64,000 nucleotides of DNA from Pseudomonas sp. JAI120 (GCF_014207255.1 NZ_JACHCZ010000002.1:434001-498000), one strand, 5' to 3'; counted from the first letter of the stretch, positions 8,231-17,918 are shown. Numbers and translations are program-made. The notes: generated by a model from the letters alone, not told the origin.

Positions 8231-10672
8231 ATGGCCTCGCCAGCCCTCTCACATTTTCTTCCCCGGTTCGGCGTTGCCGCGGCAGTGGCCAGTGCATTAA
8301 GCCTGGCCGGTTGCCAGCTCCAGAGCACCCAGGACACCCTGCCCCCCGTTGCCGGCGTACAGCCGATCAAGGGCCTCGCACAGAATGTTTCGATACGCCG
8401 CAACGCCCAGGGCATGCCGCTGATCGAAAGCAACACCTTCCACGACGCGCTGTTCAGCCTCGGTTATGTACACGCCAGTGACCGCATCACCCAGATGGTC
8501 ACCCTGCGCCTGCTGGCCCAGGGCCGCCTGGCGGAGATGTCCGGGCCTGAGGTGCTGGATGTGGACCGTTTCATGCGTGCGGTCAATCTGAAAAAAAGCG
8601 CCGGCGAGCTGTATAACGCCTCGTCGCCGCGCCTCAAGCGCTTCTTCGAAGTGTATGCCCGTGGCGTCAACGCCTACCTGTTCCGCTACCGCGACAAGCT
8701 GCCGCCGGACCTGGCCCAGACCGGCTACAAGCCGGAATACTGGAAGCCGGAAGATTCGGCGCTGCTGTTCTGCCTGCTGAATTTCAGCGAATCGACCAAC
8801 CTGCAGGAAGAACTTGCGTCCCTGGTGCTGGCGCAAAAAGTCGGCGCGGACAAACTCGCCTGGCTGACGCCGAGCGCGCCGGATGAGCCGATCCCTCTGG
8901 CCGAGGCCGAGAAACTCAAGGGCGTGAACCTCAGCCAGATCACCGGCCTGGCCGGGCTGGACACCGTCAGCCAGCAATTGAGCAGCCTCAACTCGCTGGG
9001 CGTTACCACGTCGAGTAACTGGGCCATCGGCCCGCAACGCAGCCGCAGCGGCAAAAGCCTGCTGGCAGGCGACCTCGCCGCCCAGCCGCAGGCGCCGTCA
9101 CCGTGGAACTACGTGCAGATTCGCGCACCGAAATACCAGGCCGTCGGCGCCTCGATTGCCGGCCTGCCGACCCTGTTGTCCGGTTTCAACGGCAACGTGG
9201 CGTGGAGCATGAGCACGGTCAAGGGCGATACCCAGGACCTGTTCCTGGAAAAGGTCAAACGCCAGGGCAGCGCGTTGTACTACGAGAACAACGGAAAATG
9301 GCTGCCGGCAGCGGTGCGTAACGAAACCTTCTTCGTCAAGGGCCAACGCTCGATTCGCGAAGTGGTATACGAAACCCGCCACGGTGCCCTGCTCAACAGC
9401 AGCCAGGCCCTGACCAGCGGCTTGGGCCTGGCCCTGCAAACCGCCGACTTCAAGGATGACAAGAGCCTCGACGCGTTCTTCGACCTCTCCCGCGCGCAAA
9501 ACGCCGGCAAGGCCTCGGACGCAACCCGGAACATTCGCGCCATTGCCTTGAACATGATCTTCGCCGACGCCAGCAGCATTGGCTGGCAGGTCACCGGCCG
9601 CTTCCCCAACCGGCGCGAAGGCGAAGGCCTGCTGCCCTCGCCGGGCTGGGATACGCGCTTTGACTGGGACGGTTACGCCGACGCGATGCTGCACCCCTAT
9701 GACCAGGACCCGGCTCAAGGCTGGATCGGCACCGCCAACCAGCGCACCGCGCCGCGTGGCTACGGCATGCAGTTGTCCAACTCCTGGGATGCACCGGAGC
9801 GCAGCGAGCGCCTGGCGCAACTGGCCAATGCCGGCAAGCACGACAGCCGCAGCATGATCGCCATGCAGTACGACCAGACCACCACTTTCGCCGCAAAGCT
9901 CAAGACCATGTTCCAGGCACCGGGCATGGCCCAACCGCTGAAACAGGCGATTGATGCGCTGCCAGCCGCCGAGCAGGCCAAGGCACGGGAAGCGCTGACG
10001 CGCCTGATGGCGTTCGATGGGCGCCTGGTGTCCACCTCCGCAGACGCCGCGCTCTACGAGCTGTTCCTGCAGGAAAGCACCCGGCAGATCTTCCTTGACG
10101 AGCTGGGCCCGGAAAACAGCGCCAGCTGGAAAGCTTTTGTCAGCAACGCCAACCTGTCCTATGCCGCCCAGGCCGACCACCTGCTGGGCCGCGAAGACAG
10201 CCCGTTCTGGGACGACGTGCGCACCGCGCAAAAAGAAGACAAACCCGCCATCCTCGCCCGCAGCCTGGCCGCCGCGATCAGCGCCGGCGACAGCCAACTG
10301 GGCGCTGACCACAAGGCCTGGCAGTGGGGCAAGCTGCACAGCACCACCTGGAAAAACACCAGCGGCCAAGTGATTCGCGGCCCACTGGCGTCCGGTGGCG
10401 ACCACAACACCTTGAACCCGGCGCCGTACAACTGGGGCCAGGACTTCAACACCACCCAGGTGCCGGCGCTGCGCATGATCGTCGACTTCGGCCAGCTGGA
10501 ACCGATGATGGGCCAAGGTGGTATCGGCCAATCCGGCAACCCGGCGAGCCCGAACTACGCCAATGGCATCGACCCATCGCTCAAGGCGCAATACCTGAGC
10601 TTCCCGATGCAGCCGCAGAACTTCGAGAAGGTGTATGGCAAGGCCAGGTTGACCCTGACCCCAGGCAAGTGA
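8231..10672 (+). CDS. quiP: Ntn-hydrolase acylase, QuiP-like acyl-homoserine lactone acylase
   Basis: This encodes an 813-residue penicillin-acylase-family precursor. The N-terminus carries a signal sequence with a lipobox-like LAGC at about residues 25-28. An alpha-chain region follows, then the autocatalytic processing site with SNWAIG, where Ser262 would become the N-terminal nucleophile of the beta chain. Later family features include [15 protein letters not shown] and GDTQDLF. By length, lipoprotein-like leader and neighbourhood it resembles QuiP, a periplasmic enzyme that removes the acyl chain from long-chain N-acyl-homoserine lactones; in P. aeruginosa, from memory, quiP also lies near a YchJ-family gene. 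Other amide substrates cannot be excluded. Confidence 0.8.
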   Translation: MASPALSHFLPRFGVAAAVASALSLAGCQLQSTQDTLPPVAGVQPIKGLAQNVSIRRNAQGMPLIESNTFHDALFSLGYVHASDRITQMVTLRLLAQGRLAEMSGPEVLDVDRFMRAVNLKKSAGELYNASSPRLKRFFEVYARGVNAYLFRYRDKLPPDLAQTGYKPEYWKPEDSALLFCLLNFSESTNLQEELASLVLAQKVGADKLAWLTPSAPDEPIPLAEAEKLKGVNLSQITGLAGLDTVSQQLSSLNSLGVTTSSNWAIGPQRSRSGKSLLAGDLAAQPQAPSPWNYVQIRAPKYQAVGASIAGLPTLLSGFNGNVAWSMSTVKGDTQDLFLEKVKRQGSALYYENNGKWLPAAVRNETFFVKGQRSIREVVYETRHGALLNSSQALTSGLGLALQTADFKDDKSLDAFFDLSRAQNAGKASDATRNIRAIALNMIFADASSIGWQVTGRFPNRREGEGLLPSPGWDTRFDWDGYADAMLHPYDQDPAQGWIGTANQRTAPRGYGMQLSNSWDAPERSERLAQLANAGKHDSRSMIAMQYDQTTTFAAKLKTMFQAPGMAQPLKQAIDALPAAEQAKAREALTRLMAFDGRLVSTSADAALYELFLQESTRQIFLDELGPENSASWKAFVSNANLSYAAQADHLLGREDSPFWDDVRTAQKEDKPAILARSLAAAISAGDSQLGADHKAWQWGKLHSTTWKNTSGQVIRGPLASGGDHNTLNPAPYNWGQDFNTTQVPALRMIVDFGQLEPMMGQGGIGQSGNPASPNYANGIDPSLKAQYLSFPMQPQNFEKVYGKARLTLTPGK

Positions 10673-10699
10673 CCTGACTTCCACCTGACGAAACCGGAT

Positions 10700-10737
10700 C
10701 CAAATGTGGGAGGGGGCAAGCCCCCTCCCACATTTGG
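10700..10737. repeat. REP palindrome / hairpin after the acylase gene
   Basis: This is a perfect palindrome with 18-base arms and only two unpaired central bases (AA), containing the REP core GTGGGAGGGGGC. It stands alone about 30 bases after the acylase stop and probably forms the mRNA 3' hairpin. It is more symmetrical than the paired REPINs elsewhere. Confidence 0.85.
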
Positions 10738-10812
10738 CCCACATGCATTCAGATAGAACTTCTGCGCTCGCCCCCGCCTCATACCTGATAAGCCCATCGC
10801 CCCGGTCAGCCC

Positions 10813-11817
10813 ATGGATCTTGTCATCGCCCGGCCCGAAGGCCTCTACTGCCCCGCCGGAGATTTCTACATCGATCCCTGGCGCCCGGTGGAACGCTCTG
10901 TCATCACCCACGCCCACGGCGACCACGCTCGCAGCGGCAACCAGCACTACCTGGCCGCCGCCCCCGGCGAAGGCATCCTGCGCTCGCGCCTGGGCCAGGA
11001 CATCAACCTGCAAACCCTGGCCTATGGCGAACAACTCGTGCACCACGGCGTGACCCTGAGTTTTCACCCAGCCGGGCATGTACTCGGCTCGGCCCAGGTG
11101 CGCCTGGAATACCAAGGCGAAGTCTGGGTGGCTTCAGGCGACTACAAAGTGGAACCCGATGGCACCTGTGCGCCTTTCGAACCGGTGCGTTGCCACACCT
11201 TTATCACCGAATCCACCTTCGGCCTGCCGATCTACCGCTGGCAGCCCCAGGCGCAGATCTTTGCCGGGATCAACGACTGGTGGCAGGCCAATATCGCCGC
11301 CGGCAAAGCCAGCGTGTTGTTCTGTTATTCCTTCGGCAAAGCCCAGCGCATCCTGCATGGCATTGATGCCAGCATCGGCCCGATCCTCAGCCATGGTGCG
11401 GTGGAGCCGTTGAACCGGGTGTACCGCAAAGCCGGCATCTACATCCCCGAAACCCTCTACGCCGGAGATTTCAAAAAGACCGACCCGTTGCTGCGCCAGG
11501 CCCTGATCATCGCACCGCCGTCCGCTGGCGGTAGCAGTTGGATCAAGCGCTTTGGCGACTACAGCGATGCCTTCGCCAGCGGCTGGATGCGCCTGCGCGG
11601 TACCCGGCGACGGCGAGGGGTGGACCGGGGTTTCGTGCTGTCGGATCACGCCGACTGGCCCGGGCTGCTGTGGGCCATCGAACAAACCGGCGCCGAACGG
11701 GTGATGGTCACCCACGGTTCTGTCGGCGTATTGGTACGCCACCTGCGGGAAAAAGGCCTGGATGCCCAGGGCTTCACCACTGAATACGGCGATGACGAAG
11801 AAGAGGCCACGGCATGA
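10813..11817 (+). CDS. Ligase-associated metallo-beta-lactamase-fold DNA exonuclease
   Basis: This encodes a 334-residue cytoplasmic metal-dependent nuclease. The metal-binding motif HAHGDH is at residues 33-38, with further conserved histidines in HPAGHVLGSAQ and LSDHADW and the glutamate in FITESTFGLP. These features mark the MBL-fold exonuclease family encoded beside bacterial ATP-dependent DNA ligases. Its stop overlaps the ligase start as ATGA, indicating a coupled repair pair. It probably trims DNA ends before ligation. A poorly conserved acidic tail (DDEEEATA) ends the protein. Confidence 0.9.
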   Translation: MDLVIARPEGLYCPAGDFYIDPWRPVERSVITHAHGDHARSGNQHYLAAAPGEGILRSRLGQDINLQTLAYGEQLVHHGVTLSFHPAGHVLGSAQVRLEYQGEVWVASGDYKVEPDGTCAPFEPVRCHTFITESTFGLPIYRWQPQAQIFAGINDWWQANIAAGKASVLFCYSFGKAQRILHGIDASIGPILSHGAVEPLNRVYRKAGIYIPETLYAGDFKKTDPLLRQALIIAPPSAGGSSWIKRFGDYSDAFASGWMRLRGTRRRRGVDRGFVLSDHADWPGLLWAIEQTGAERVMVTHGSVGVLVRHLREKGLDAQGFTTEYGDDEEEATA

Positions 11818-13448
11818 AAGCCTTCGCCGAGCTGTACGCCAACCTCGACGCCACCACCTCCAGCAATGCCAAGCTCGCAGCCCTGCAAACCTACTTCCTG
11901 CAAGCGCCGCCGGAAGACGCCGCATGGGCCGTGTATTTCCTGTCTGGCGGGCGCCCCCGGCAATTGGTGCCCACGCGCCTGCTGCGGGACATGGCCACCG
12001 AAGCGTCCGGCATCGAACCGTGGCTGTTCGAAGAAAGCTACCAGTCTGTAGGCGACCTGGCCGAGACGATTTCCCTGCTCCTGCCGGAATCCACCTACAC
12101 CTCCGAGGACGGCCTGGCCGTATGGCTGGAAGAAAAACTCCTGCCGCTGCGTGGCCTGTCGCCCCTGGACCTGGCCGAACGGTTGCCGGCGTTATGGGCG
12201 CAACTGGACCAGCCAAGCCTGATGGTGTGCATCAAGCTGATCACCGGCAGCTTTCGCGTCGGCGTGTCTAAATTGCTGGTCACCCGCGCGCTCGCAGCCA
12301 TGGCCGACCTCGACAGCAAGCGCGTGGCACAGCGGCTGGTGGGCTACACCGATTTATCCAACCGACCGACAGCCGAAGGCTACCTCAAGCTGATCGCCGC
12401 CGAATCATCCGACGAACATGCACAACGGGGCGGACAGCCCTATCCGTTTTTTCTCGCCCATGGGCTGGCGCAACCGGTGGAGCAATTCGACGCCTTGCTC
12501 GGCTCCCCCGTCGACTGGCAGGTGGAATGGAAATGGGACGGCATTCGCGCGCAACTGGTCAAGCGTGATGGCCGGCTGTGGATCTGGTCGCGGGGCGAAG
12601 AGCTGGTGACCGAGCGCTTCCCCGAACTGCACAGCCTGGTCAGTGGGCTGCCCGATGGCACGGTGATCGATGGCGAGATCGTGGTCTGGAAGGACGCGGT
12701 GCAGCCCTTTGCCCTGCTGCAACAACGCATTGGCCGCAAGACCCTGAGCAAAAAGGTGCTCGACGATGCACCGGTCGCCGTCCTGGCCTATGACCTGCTG
12801 GAACATCAGGGCGACGACTGGCGCAACCACACCCAGGCCGAACGCCGTGCCCAACTGGAACAGGTGATTGCCCAGTGCAACCAACCTGTGCTGATGCCCT
12901 CGCCACTGCTGACGGGCGCCACATGGCAGGACCTGGCACAACAACGCGAAGCCTCCCGCAGCCTCGGCGTGGAGGGCATGATGCTCAAGGCACGCGACGG
13001 CCTGTACGGCGTGGGCCGCACCAAAGACATGGGCCTGTGGTGGAAGTGGAAAGTCGACCCCTTCAGTGTCGATGCGGTGTTGATCTATGCCCAACGCGGC
13101 CATGGCCGACGCGCCAGCCTCTACAGCGATTACACCTTTGCCGTGTGGGATGGCCCGCCCGGCAGCCAACGCACGCTGGTGCCCTTCGCCAAGGCCTATT
13201 CGGGGCTGACCGACGAAGAGATGCGCAAGGTCGACGCCATCGTGCGCAAGACCACCGTGGAGAAGTTCGGCCCGGTCAGCAGCGTGACGCCAAGCATGGT
13301 GTTCGAGTTGGGGTTTGAAGGCATTGCCCTGTCCAAGCGGCATAAGAGCGGGATTGCAGTGCGCTTCCCGCGGATGTTGCGTTGGCGGCAGGACAAGACG
13401 ATAGAGGAGGCCGACAGCCTGGCCACCCTGCAAGATCTTCTGGCCTGA
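11814..13448 (+). CDS. ATP-dependent DNA ligase (repair-cluster type)
   Basis: This encodes a 544-residue ligase with an N-terminal DNA-binding domain, a nucleotidyltransferase domain with motif I EWKWDGIR (adenylated lysine Lys240), motif III-like GTVIDGEIV, motif IV GVEGMMLK and motif V WWKWKVDP, and a C-terminal OB-fold. It joins nicked duplex DNA using ATP, unlike the NAD-dependent housekeeping LigA. The family normally sits with an MBL exonuclease, an Lhr-type helicase and a PdeM phosphoesterase; all four are in this window, but the helicase and PdeM genes lie 4.5 kb downstream. Confidence 0.92.
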   Translation: MKAFAELYANLDATTSSNAKLAALQTYFLQAPPEDAAWAVYFLSGGRPRQLVPTRLLRDMATEASGIEPWLFEESYQSVGDLAETISLLLPESTYTSEDGLAVWLEEKLLPLRGLSPLDLAERLPALWAQLDQPSLMVCIKLITGSFRVGVSKLLVTRALAAMADLDSKRVAQRLVGYTDLSNRPTAEGYLKLIAAESSDEHAQRGGQPYPFFLAHGLAQPVEQFDALLGSPVDWQVEWKWDGIRAQLVKRDGRLWIWSRGEELVTERFPELHSLVSGLPDGTVIDGEIVVWKDAVQPFALLQQRIGRKTLSKKVLDDAPVAVLAYDLLEHQGDDWRNHTQAERRAQLEQVIAQCNQPVLMPSPLLTGATWQDLAQQREASRSLGVEGMMLKARDGLYGVGRTKDMGLWWKWKVDPFSVDAVLIYAQRGHGRRASLYSDYTFAVWDGPPGSQRTLVPFAKAYSGLTDEEMRKVDAIVRKTTVEKFGPVSSVTPSMVFELGFEGIALSKRHKSGIAVRFPRMLRWRQDKTIEEADSLATLQDLLA

Positions 13449-13682
13449 CATAAATTCACCACCCCTCCCACATTTGAATGTCCTTATGACCTGAAATGGT
13501 GCGATCAATTTTCAACGCCCATTTTCGGGCATCTCCTACACTCATGACTCCCTTGTCCCACCTTTTAAAACGCTCATTCGGAACTATGGTGCAGAAATTG
13601 CTACTCGTGATCCGTCTGACACCGTTCAGTAACAGTCCTAAACGCGCCACAAGCGCTTATCTTGGTTTCCAGGGATTACATA

Positions 13683-14462
13683 ATGAAAAAAGCATTGCTG
13701 ACCCTTTCTGCACTGGCTCTGTGCATGGCCGCCGGTACCGCGCTGGCCAAGGAATACAAGGAACTGCGTTTTGGTGTCGATCCGTCCTACGCTCCGTTCG
13801 AATCCAAGGCCGCCGACGGTAGCCTTGTGGGCTTCGATATCGACCTGGGCAATGCGATCTGCGCCGAACTGAAAGTGAAGTGCAAGTGGGTCGAAAGTGA
13901 CTTCGACGGGATGATTCCAGGCCTCAAAGCCAACAAGTTCGACGGTGTGATTTCGTCCATGACCGTGACCCCGGTGCGTGAGAAGGCCATCGACTTCTCC
14001 AGCGAACTGTTCTCCGGCCCGACTTCGCTGGTGTTCAAGAAAGGCGCGGGTTACTCGACGCCAGAGTCCCTCAAGGGCAAATCCGTGGGCTACGAGCAAG
14101 GCACCATCCAGGAAGCCTACGCCAAGGCCGTGTTGGATAAAGCCGGTGTAACCACCAAGGCCTACGCCAACCAGGACCAGGTTTATGCCGACCTGACTTC
14201 CGGTCGTCTCGACGCTTCGGTGCAGGACATGCTGCAAGCCGAACTGGGCTTCTTGAAGTCCCCGGCCGGTGTCGGCTACGAAGTCAGCGCCGCCATCGAT
14301 GACCCATTGCTGCCATCGAAAACCGCCATCGGTATCAAAAAAGGTAACACTGAACTGAAGGCCCTTTTGGATAAAGGTATCAAAGCGTTACACGATGATG
14401 GCACCTACGCCACCATCCAGAAGAAACACTTCGGCGATCTGAACCTGTACAGCGGCAAATAA
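13683..14462 (+). CDS. Polar amino-acid ABC transporter periplasmic binding protein (HisJ/ArgT/AotJ family)
   Basis: This encodes a 259-residue periplasmic protein with a Sec signal peptide cut after ALA (about residue 22). Family features are LRFGVDPSYAPFESK, VGFDIDLGNAICAEL, WVESDFDGMIPGLKANKFD and SSMTVTPVREKAIDFS. Ligand would be a basic amino acid (arginine, ornithine, lysine or histidine) or a derivative. The ATG at 13683 is chosen because it starts the signal peptide. It is the first gene of a five-gene operon and is followed by an intrinsic terminator, so it should be made in excess over the membrane parts. Confidence 0.9.
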   Translation: MKKALLTLSALALCMAAGTALAKEYKELRFGVDPSYAPFESKAADGSLVGFDIDLGNAICAELKVKCKWVESDFDGMIPGLKANKFDGVISSMTVTPVREKAIDFSSELFSGPTSLVFKKGAGYSTPESLKGKSVGYEQGTIQEAYAKAVLDKAGVTTKAYANQDQVYADLTSGRLDASVQDMLQAELGFLKSPAGVGYEVSAAIDDPLLPSKTAIGIKKGNTELKALLDKGIKALHDDGTYATIQKKHFGDLNLYSGK

Positions 14463-14470
14463 TGCCTGGG

Positions 14471-14499
14471 GCGCCCCTTCTCTCAAGGGGCGCTTTTTT
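14471..14499 (+). terminator. Intercistronic attenuator after the binding-protein gene
   Basis: A nine-base stem GCGCCCCTT / AAGGGGCGC with a five-base loop is followed directly by six T residues. It lies between the binding-protein and permease genes of the same operon, so it likely works as a partial terminator that sets the ratio of binding protein to membrane components. Confidence 0.85.
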
Positions 14500-14519
14500 A
14501 TCGCCATAGGTCCTGATTT

Positions 14520-15248
14520 ATGTTCGAAGAACTGTTGCAAACCCTCGGGCTGAGCGCACTCAGCTTGAAGGGTTTCGGCCCGTTGTTGCTGCAAGGCACC
14601 TGGATGACCATCAAGTTGTCGGTGCTGTCCCTGGCCGTCAGCGTATTGCTGGGCCTGCTCGGCGCCAGCGCCAAGCTTTCCAGCCTGCCCTTCCTGCGCA
14701 TTCCCGCCCAGCTCTACACCACACTGATTCGCGGTGTACCGGACCTGGTGCTGATGCTGCTGATTTTCTACAGCCTGCAAACCTGGCTCACCAGCCTGAC
14801 CGACTTCATGGAATGGGAATATATCGAGATCGACCCATTCAGCGCCGGGGTGATCACCCTGGGCTTTATCTACGGTGCTTATTTCACCGAGACGTTTCGC
14901 GGCGCGATCCTCGCCGTCCCCCGTGGCCAGCTGGAAGCCGCCACGGCCTATGGCCTCAAGCGCGGGCAACGCTTCCGCTACGTGACCTTCCCGCAGATGA
15001 TGCGCTTTGCCCTGCCGGGTATCGGCAACAACTGGATGGTGATGCTCAAGGCCACGGCCCTGGTGTCGATCATCGGCCTGGCGGACCTGGTCAAGGCCGC
15101 CCAGGATGCCGGCAAAAGCACCTACCAGCTGTTCTACTTCCTGGTGCTCGCCGCACTGATCTACCTGTTGATCACCAGCGCGTCCAACTTCGTCCTGCGT
15201 CGTCTTGAACGTCGCTACTCCGCAGGCTCACGGGAGGCGGTGCGATGA
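14520..15248 (+). CDS. Polar amino-acid ABC transporter permease (HisQ-like)
   Basis: This encodes a 242-residue inner-membrane permease with about five transmembrane helices and the EAA loop (EAATAYGLKRGQRFRYVTFP, about residues 140-160) that docks on the ATPase. TMIKLS-type and LIRGVPDLVLML segments are typical of the HisQ/GlnP family. It overlaps the next permease gene by four bases (ATGA), so the two are coupled and probably form a heterodimer. Confidence 0.9.
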   Translation: MFEELLQTLGLSALSLKGFGPLLLQGTWMTIKLSVLSLAVSVLLGLLGASAKLSSLPFLRIPAQLYTTLIRGVPDLVLMLLIFYSLQTWLTSLTDFMEWEYIEIDPFSAGVITLGFIYGAYFTETFRGAILAVPRGQLEAATAYGLKRGQRFRYVTFPQMMRFALPGIGNNWMVMLKATALVSIIGLADLVKAAQDAGKSTYQLFYFLVLAALIYLLITSASNFVLRRLERRYSAGSREAVR

Positions 15249-15955
15249 TCGAACTCTTGCAGGAATACTGGCGCCCCTTCCTTTATAGCGACGGCCAGCA
15301 CATCACCGGCCTGGCGATGACCATGTGGTTGCTCAGCGCCGCCCTGGTCATCGGCTTTGTGGTGTCGATCCCGCTGTCCATCGCCCGTGTATCGCGCAAC
15401 CCGCTGGTACGCTGGCCGGTGCAGTTCTACACCTACCTGTTCCGTGGCACGCCGCTCTATATCCAGTTGCTGATCTGCTACACCGGCATCTACAGCATTG
15501 CCGCCGTGCGTGAACAACCGGTGCTGGATGCGTTCTTTCGCGATGCGATGAACTGCACGATCCTGGCCTTCGCGCTCAACACCTGCGCCTACACCACCGA
15601 GATTTTCGCCGGTTCCATCCGCAGCATGGCCCACGGCGAAGTCGAGGCCGCCAAGGCCTATGGCTTGAGCGGCTGGAAGCTGTACGCCTACGTGATCATG
15701 CCGTCGGCGTTGCGCCGCTCGTTGCCCTACTACAGCAACGAAGTGATCTTGATGCTGCACTCGACCACGGTAGCGTTTACCGCGACGATTCCAGACATCC
15801 TCAAGGTGGCGCGGGACGCCAACTCGGCCACGTTCATGACGTTCCAATCATTCGGCATCGCCGCGCTGATCTACCTGACCGTGACCTTTGCCCTGGTCGG
15901 TTTGTTTCGTCTGGCGGAGCGCCGCTGGCTGGCGTTTCTCGGGCCAAGCCATTAA
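15245..15955 (+). CDS. Polar amino-acid ABC transporter permease (HisM-like)
   Basis: This encodes a 236-residue inner-membrane permease, the partner of the HisQ-like protein. Seen are FYTYLFRGTPLYIQLL, the assembly motif NTCAYTTEIFAGSIRSM and the EAA loop VEAAKAYGLSGWKLYAYV. Its start overlaps the HisQ-like stop as ATGA. The deacylase gene follows after nine bases. Confidence 0.9.
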   Translation: MIELLQEYWRPFLYSDGQHITGLAMTMWLLSAALVIGFVVSIPLSIARVSRNPLVRWPVQFYTYLFRGTPLYIQLLICYTGIYSIAAVREQPVLDAFFRDAMNCTILAFALNTCAYTTEIFAGSIRSMAHGEVEAAKAYGLSGWKLYAYVIMPSALRRSLPYYSNEVILMLHSTTVAFTATIPDILKVARDANSATFMTFQSFGIAALIYLTVTFALVGLFRLAERRWLAFLGPSH

Positions 15956-15964
15956 GGAGCCTTC

Positions 15965-17083
15965 ATGCGTCATCAGGTACACGATCTGATCGCGCCGGTG
16001 CCCGGCACGGCGCGGCAGATTCACAGTTTCCACTTCGGCCCCGAACACGCCGAAGGCAAGGTCTATATCCAGTCGTCGCTGCATGCCGATGAACTGCCGG
16101 GCATGCTGGTGGCCTGGCACTTGAAGGTGCGCCTGGCCGAGTTGGCCGCCGCCGGGCGCTTGCGCAGCGAAATCGTGCTGGTGCCCATCGCCAACCCGGT
16201 GGGCCTGGAACAGGTGTTGATGGATATCCCGCTGGGCCGCTACGAGTTGGAAAGCGGGCAGAACTTCAATCGCCTGTTTGTCGACCTCAGCGATACCGTC
16301 GGCGATCAGGTCGAGGGCTCGCTCGGCGATAACCCGCAACAAAATGTCGAACTGATTCGCGCCGCGTTGAGCGCTGCCCTGGCCATGCAAATCGCGGAGA
16401 CCCAGTTGCACTCCCAACGCCTGGTGTTGCAACGCCTGGCCTGCGACGCCGACATCGTGCTGGACCTGCATTGCGACTTCGAAGCCGTGGCGCACCTCTA
16501 CACCACGCCCGAATCCTGGCCGCAGGTGGAACCGCTGGCGCGCTATCTCGGCTCGGAGGCCAATTTGCTCGCCACCGACTCCGGCGGGCAGTCCTTCGAT
16601 GAGTGTTTCACCCTGGTGTGGTGGCAGTTGCAGCAACGTTTCGGCACGCGCTTCCCGATCCCCATGGGGAGCTTTTCGGTGACCGTCGAGCTGCGCGGCC
16701 AGGGCGACGTCAACCATGGGTTGGCCGCCCTCGACTGCCAGGCAATCATCGACTACCTGATCCACTTCGGCGCGATCACCGGCGACGTAGCGCCGCTGCC
16801 GGCACTGCCTTACCCCGCTACGCCGCTGGCGGGCGTCGAACCCGTGGCGACACCGGTGGGCGGCCTGCTGGTATTCAGCGCCCTGCCCGGTGAATACCTG
16901 GAAGCCGGGCAACTGATCGCCGAAATCATCGACCCCATTACCGACCGCGTAACGCCCGTGCACTGCCAGAAGGCCGGACTGCTTTACGCCCGTTCGCTGC
17001 GCCGTATGGCCACTGCCGGGATGGTCATCGGCCATGTCGCAGGCACCGAGGCCTACCGCAGCGGCTATCTACTTTCGCCTTGA
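15965..17083 (+). CDS. Succinylglutamate desuccinylase/aspartoacylase-family (M14) deacylase
   Basis: This encodes a 372-residue cytoplasmic zinc hydrolase-like protein of the AstE/AspA branch of the M14 family. Likely zinc ligands are His40 and Glu43 (SLHADELPG) and His169 (VLDLHCDFE). A C-terminal beta domain (GGLLVFSALPGEYLEAGQLIAEI) resembles that of AstE-like proteins. It is embedded between the permease and ATPase genes of an amino-acid transporter, which suggests it removes an acyl group from the imported compound. The true substrate is unknown. No other arginine-catabolism (ast) gene is adjacent, so it is unlikely to be the dedicated AstE. Confidence 0.82.
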   Translation: MRHQVHDLIAPVPGTARQIHSFHFGPEHAEGKVYIQSSLHADELPGMLVAWHLKVRLAELAAAGRLRSEIVLVPIANPVGLEQVLMDIPLGRYELESGQNFNRLFVDLSDTVGDQVEGSLGDNPQQNVELIRAALSAALAMQIAETQLHSQRLVLQRLACDADIVLDLHCDFEAVAHLYTTPESWPQVEPLARYLGSEANLLATDSGGQSFDECFTLVWWQLQQRFGTRFPIPMGSFSVTVELRGQGDVNHGLAALDCQAIIDYLIHFGAITGDVAPLPALPYPATPLAGVEPVATPVGGLLVFSALPGEYLEAGQLIAEIIDPITDRVTPVHCQKAGLLYARSLRRMATAGMVIGHVAGTEAYRSGYLLSP

Positions 17084-17096
17084 GGATGCACGCCCC

Positions 17097-17861
17097 ATGT
17101 ACAAATTGACCGTTGAAGGCCTGCATAAAAGCTATGGCGACAATGAGGTGCTCAAAGGTGTCTCGCTCAAGGCCAAGACCGGTGATGTGATCAGCCTGAT
17201 CGGCGCCAGCGGCTCGGGCAAAAGCACCTTTTTGCGCTGTATCAACTTCCTGGAAACCCCCAACGACGGCGCCATGACCCTCGACGGCCAGGCGATCCGC
17301 ATGGTCAGCGACCGCCATGGCATGCGCGTGGCCGACGATGCCGAACTGCAGCGCCTGCGCACGCGGCTGGCGATGGTGTTCCAGCATTTCAACCTGTGGA
17401 GCCATATGAGCGTGCTGGAAAACATCACCATGGCCCCGCGCCGGGTGCTGGGTTGCAGCAAGAAGGACGCCGAAGACCGCGCCCGTCGCTACCTGGACAA
17501 GGTGGGTTTACCGGGACGGGTAGCGGACCAATACCCGGCGTTCCTGTCCGGTGGCCAGCAGCAACGGGTGGCCATCGCCCGCGCCCTGGCCATGGAGCCG
17601 GAAGTGATGCTGTTCGACGAACCCACCTCGGCCCTCGACCCGGAGCTGGTGGGTGAAGTGTTGAAGGTGATCCAGGGCCTGGCCGAGGAAGGCCGCACCA
17701 TGATCATGGTGACCCACGAAATGAGCTTTGCGCGCAAGGTGTCCAGCCAGGTGCTGTTCCTGCACAAGGGCCTGGTGGAAGAGCAAGGCGCGCCAGAGGA
17801 TGTGCTGGGCAATCCCAAGAGCGAGCGCCTGCAACAGTTCCTGAGCGGCAATTTGAAGTAA
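17097..17861 (+). CDS. Polar amino-acid ABC transporter ATP-binding protein (HisP-like)
   Basis: This encodes a 254-residue ATPase with Walker A GASGSGKST at residues 36-44, a Q-loop in MVFQHFNLWSHMSV, signature LSGGQQQR, Walker B MLFDEPTSALDP and switch histidine in VTHEMSFA. The ATG at 17097 is chosen since homologues start at MYKL; an upstream frame overlaps the deacylase gene. It completes the transporter operon binding protein-permease-permease-deacylase-ATPase. Confidence 0.92.
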   Translation: MYKLTVEGLHKSYGDNEVLKGVSLKAKTGDVISLIGASGSGKSTFLRCINFLETPNDGAMTLDGQAIRMVSDRHGMRVADDAELQRLRTRLAMVFQHFNLWSHMSVLENITMAPRRVLGCSKKDAEDRARRYLDKVGLPGRVADQYPAFLSGGQQQRVAIARALAMEPEVMLFDEPTSALDPELVGEVLKVIQGLAEEGRTMIMVTHEMSFARKVSSQVLFLHKGLVEEQGAPEDVLGNPKSERLQQFLSGNLK

Positions 17862-17874
17862 ACCTTTGCGACGC

Positions 17875-17903
17875 CTGGAGGGTCTGTGGAATAGACCCTC
17901 CAG
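17875..17903 (+). terminator. Hairpin closing the transporter operon
   Basis: A perfect 11-base stem CTGGAGGGTCT / AGACCCTCCAG with a seven-base loop lies just after the ATPase stop and before the helicase start. It has no T-run, so termination may be partial. Confidence 0.5.
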
Positions 17904-17918
17904 AGCGTTCGCTGCCGC

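Noticed and set aside
13458..13476. CCCCTCCCACATTTG fragment after the ligase gene
   Set aside because: It resembles half of a REP unit but has no partner arm nearby; at best a remnant.
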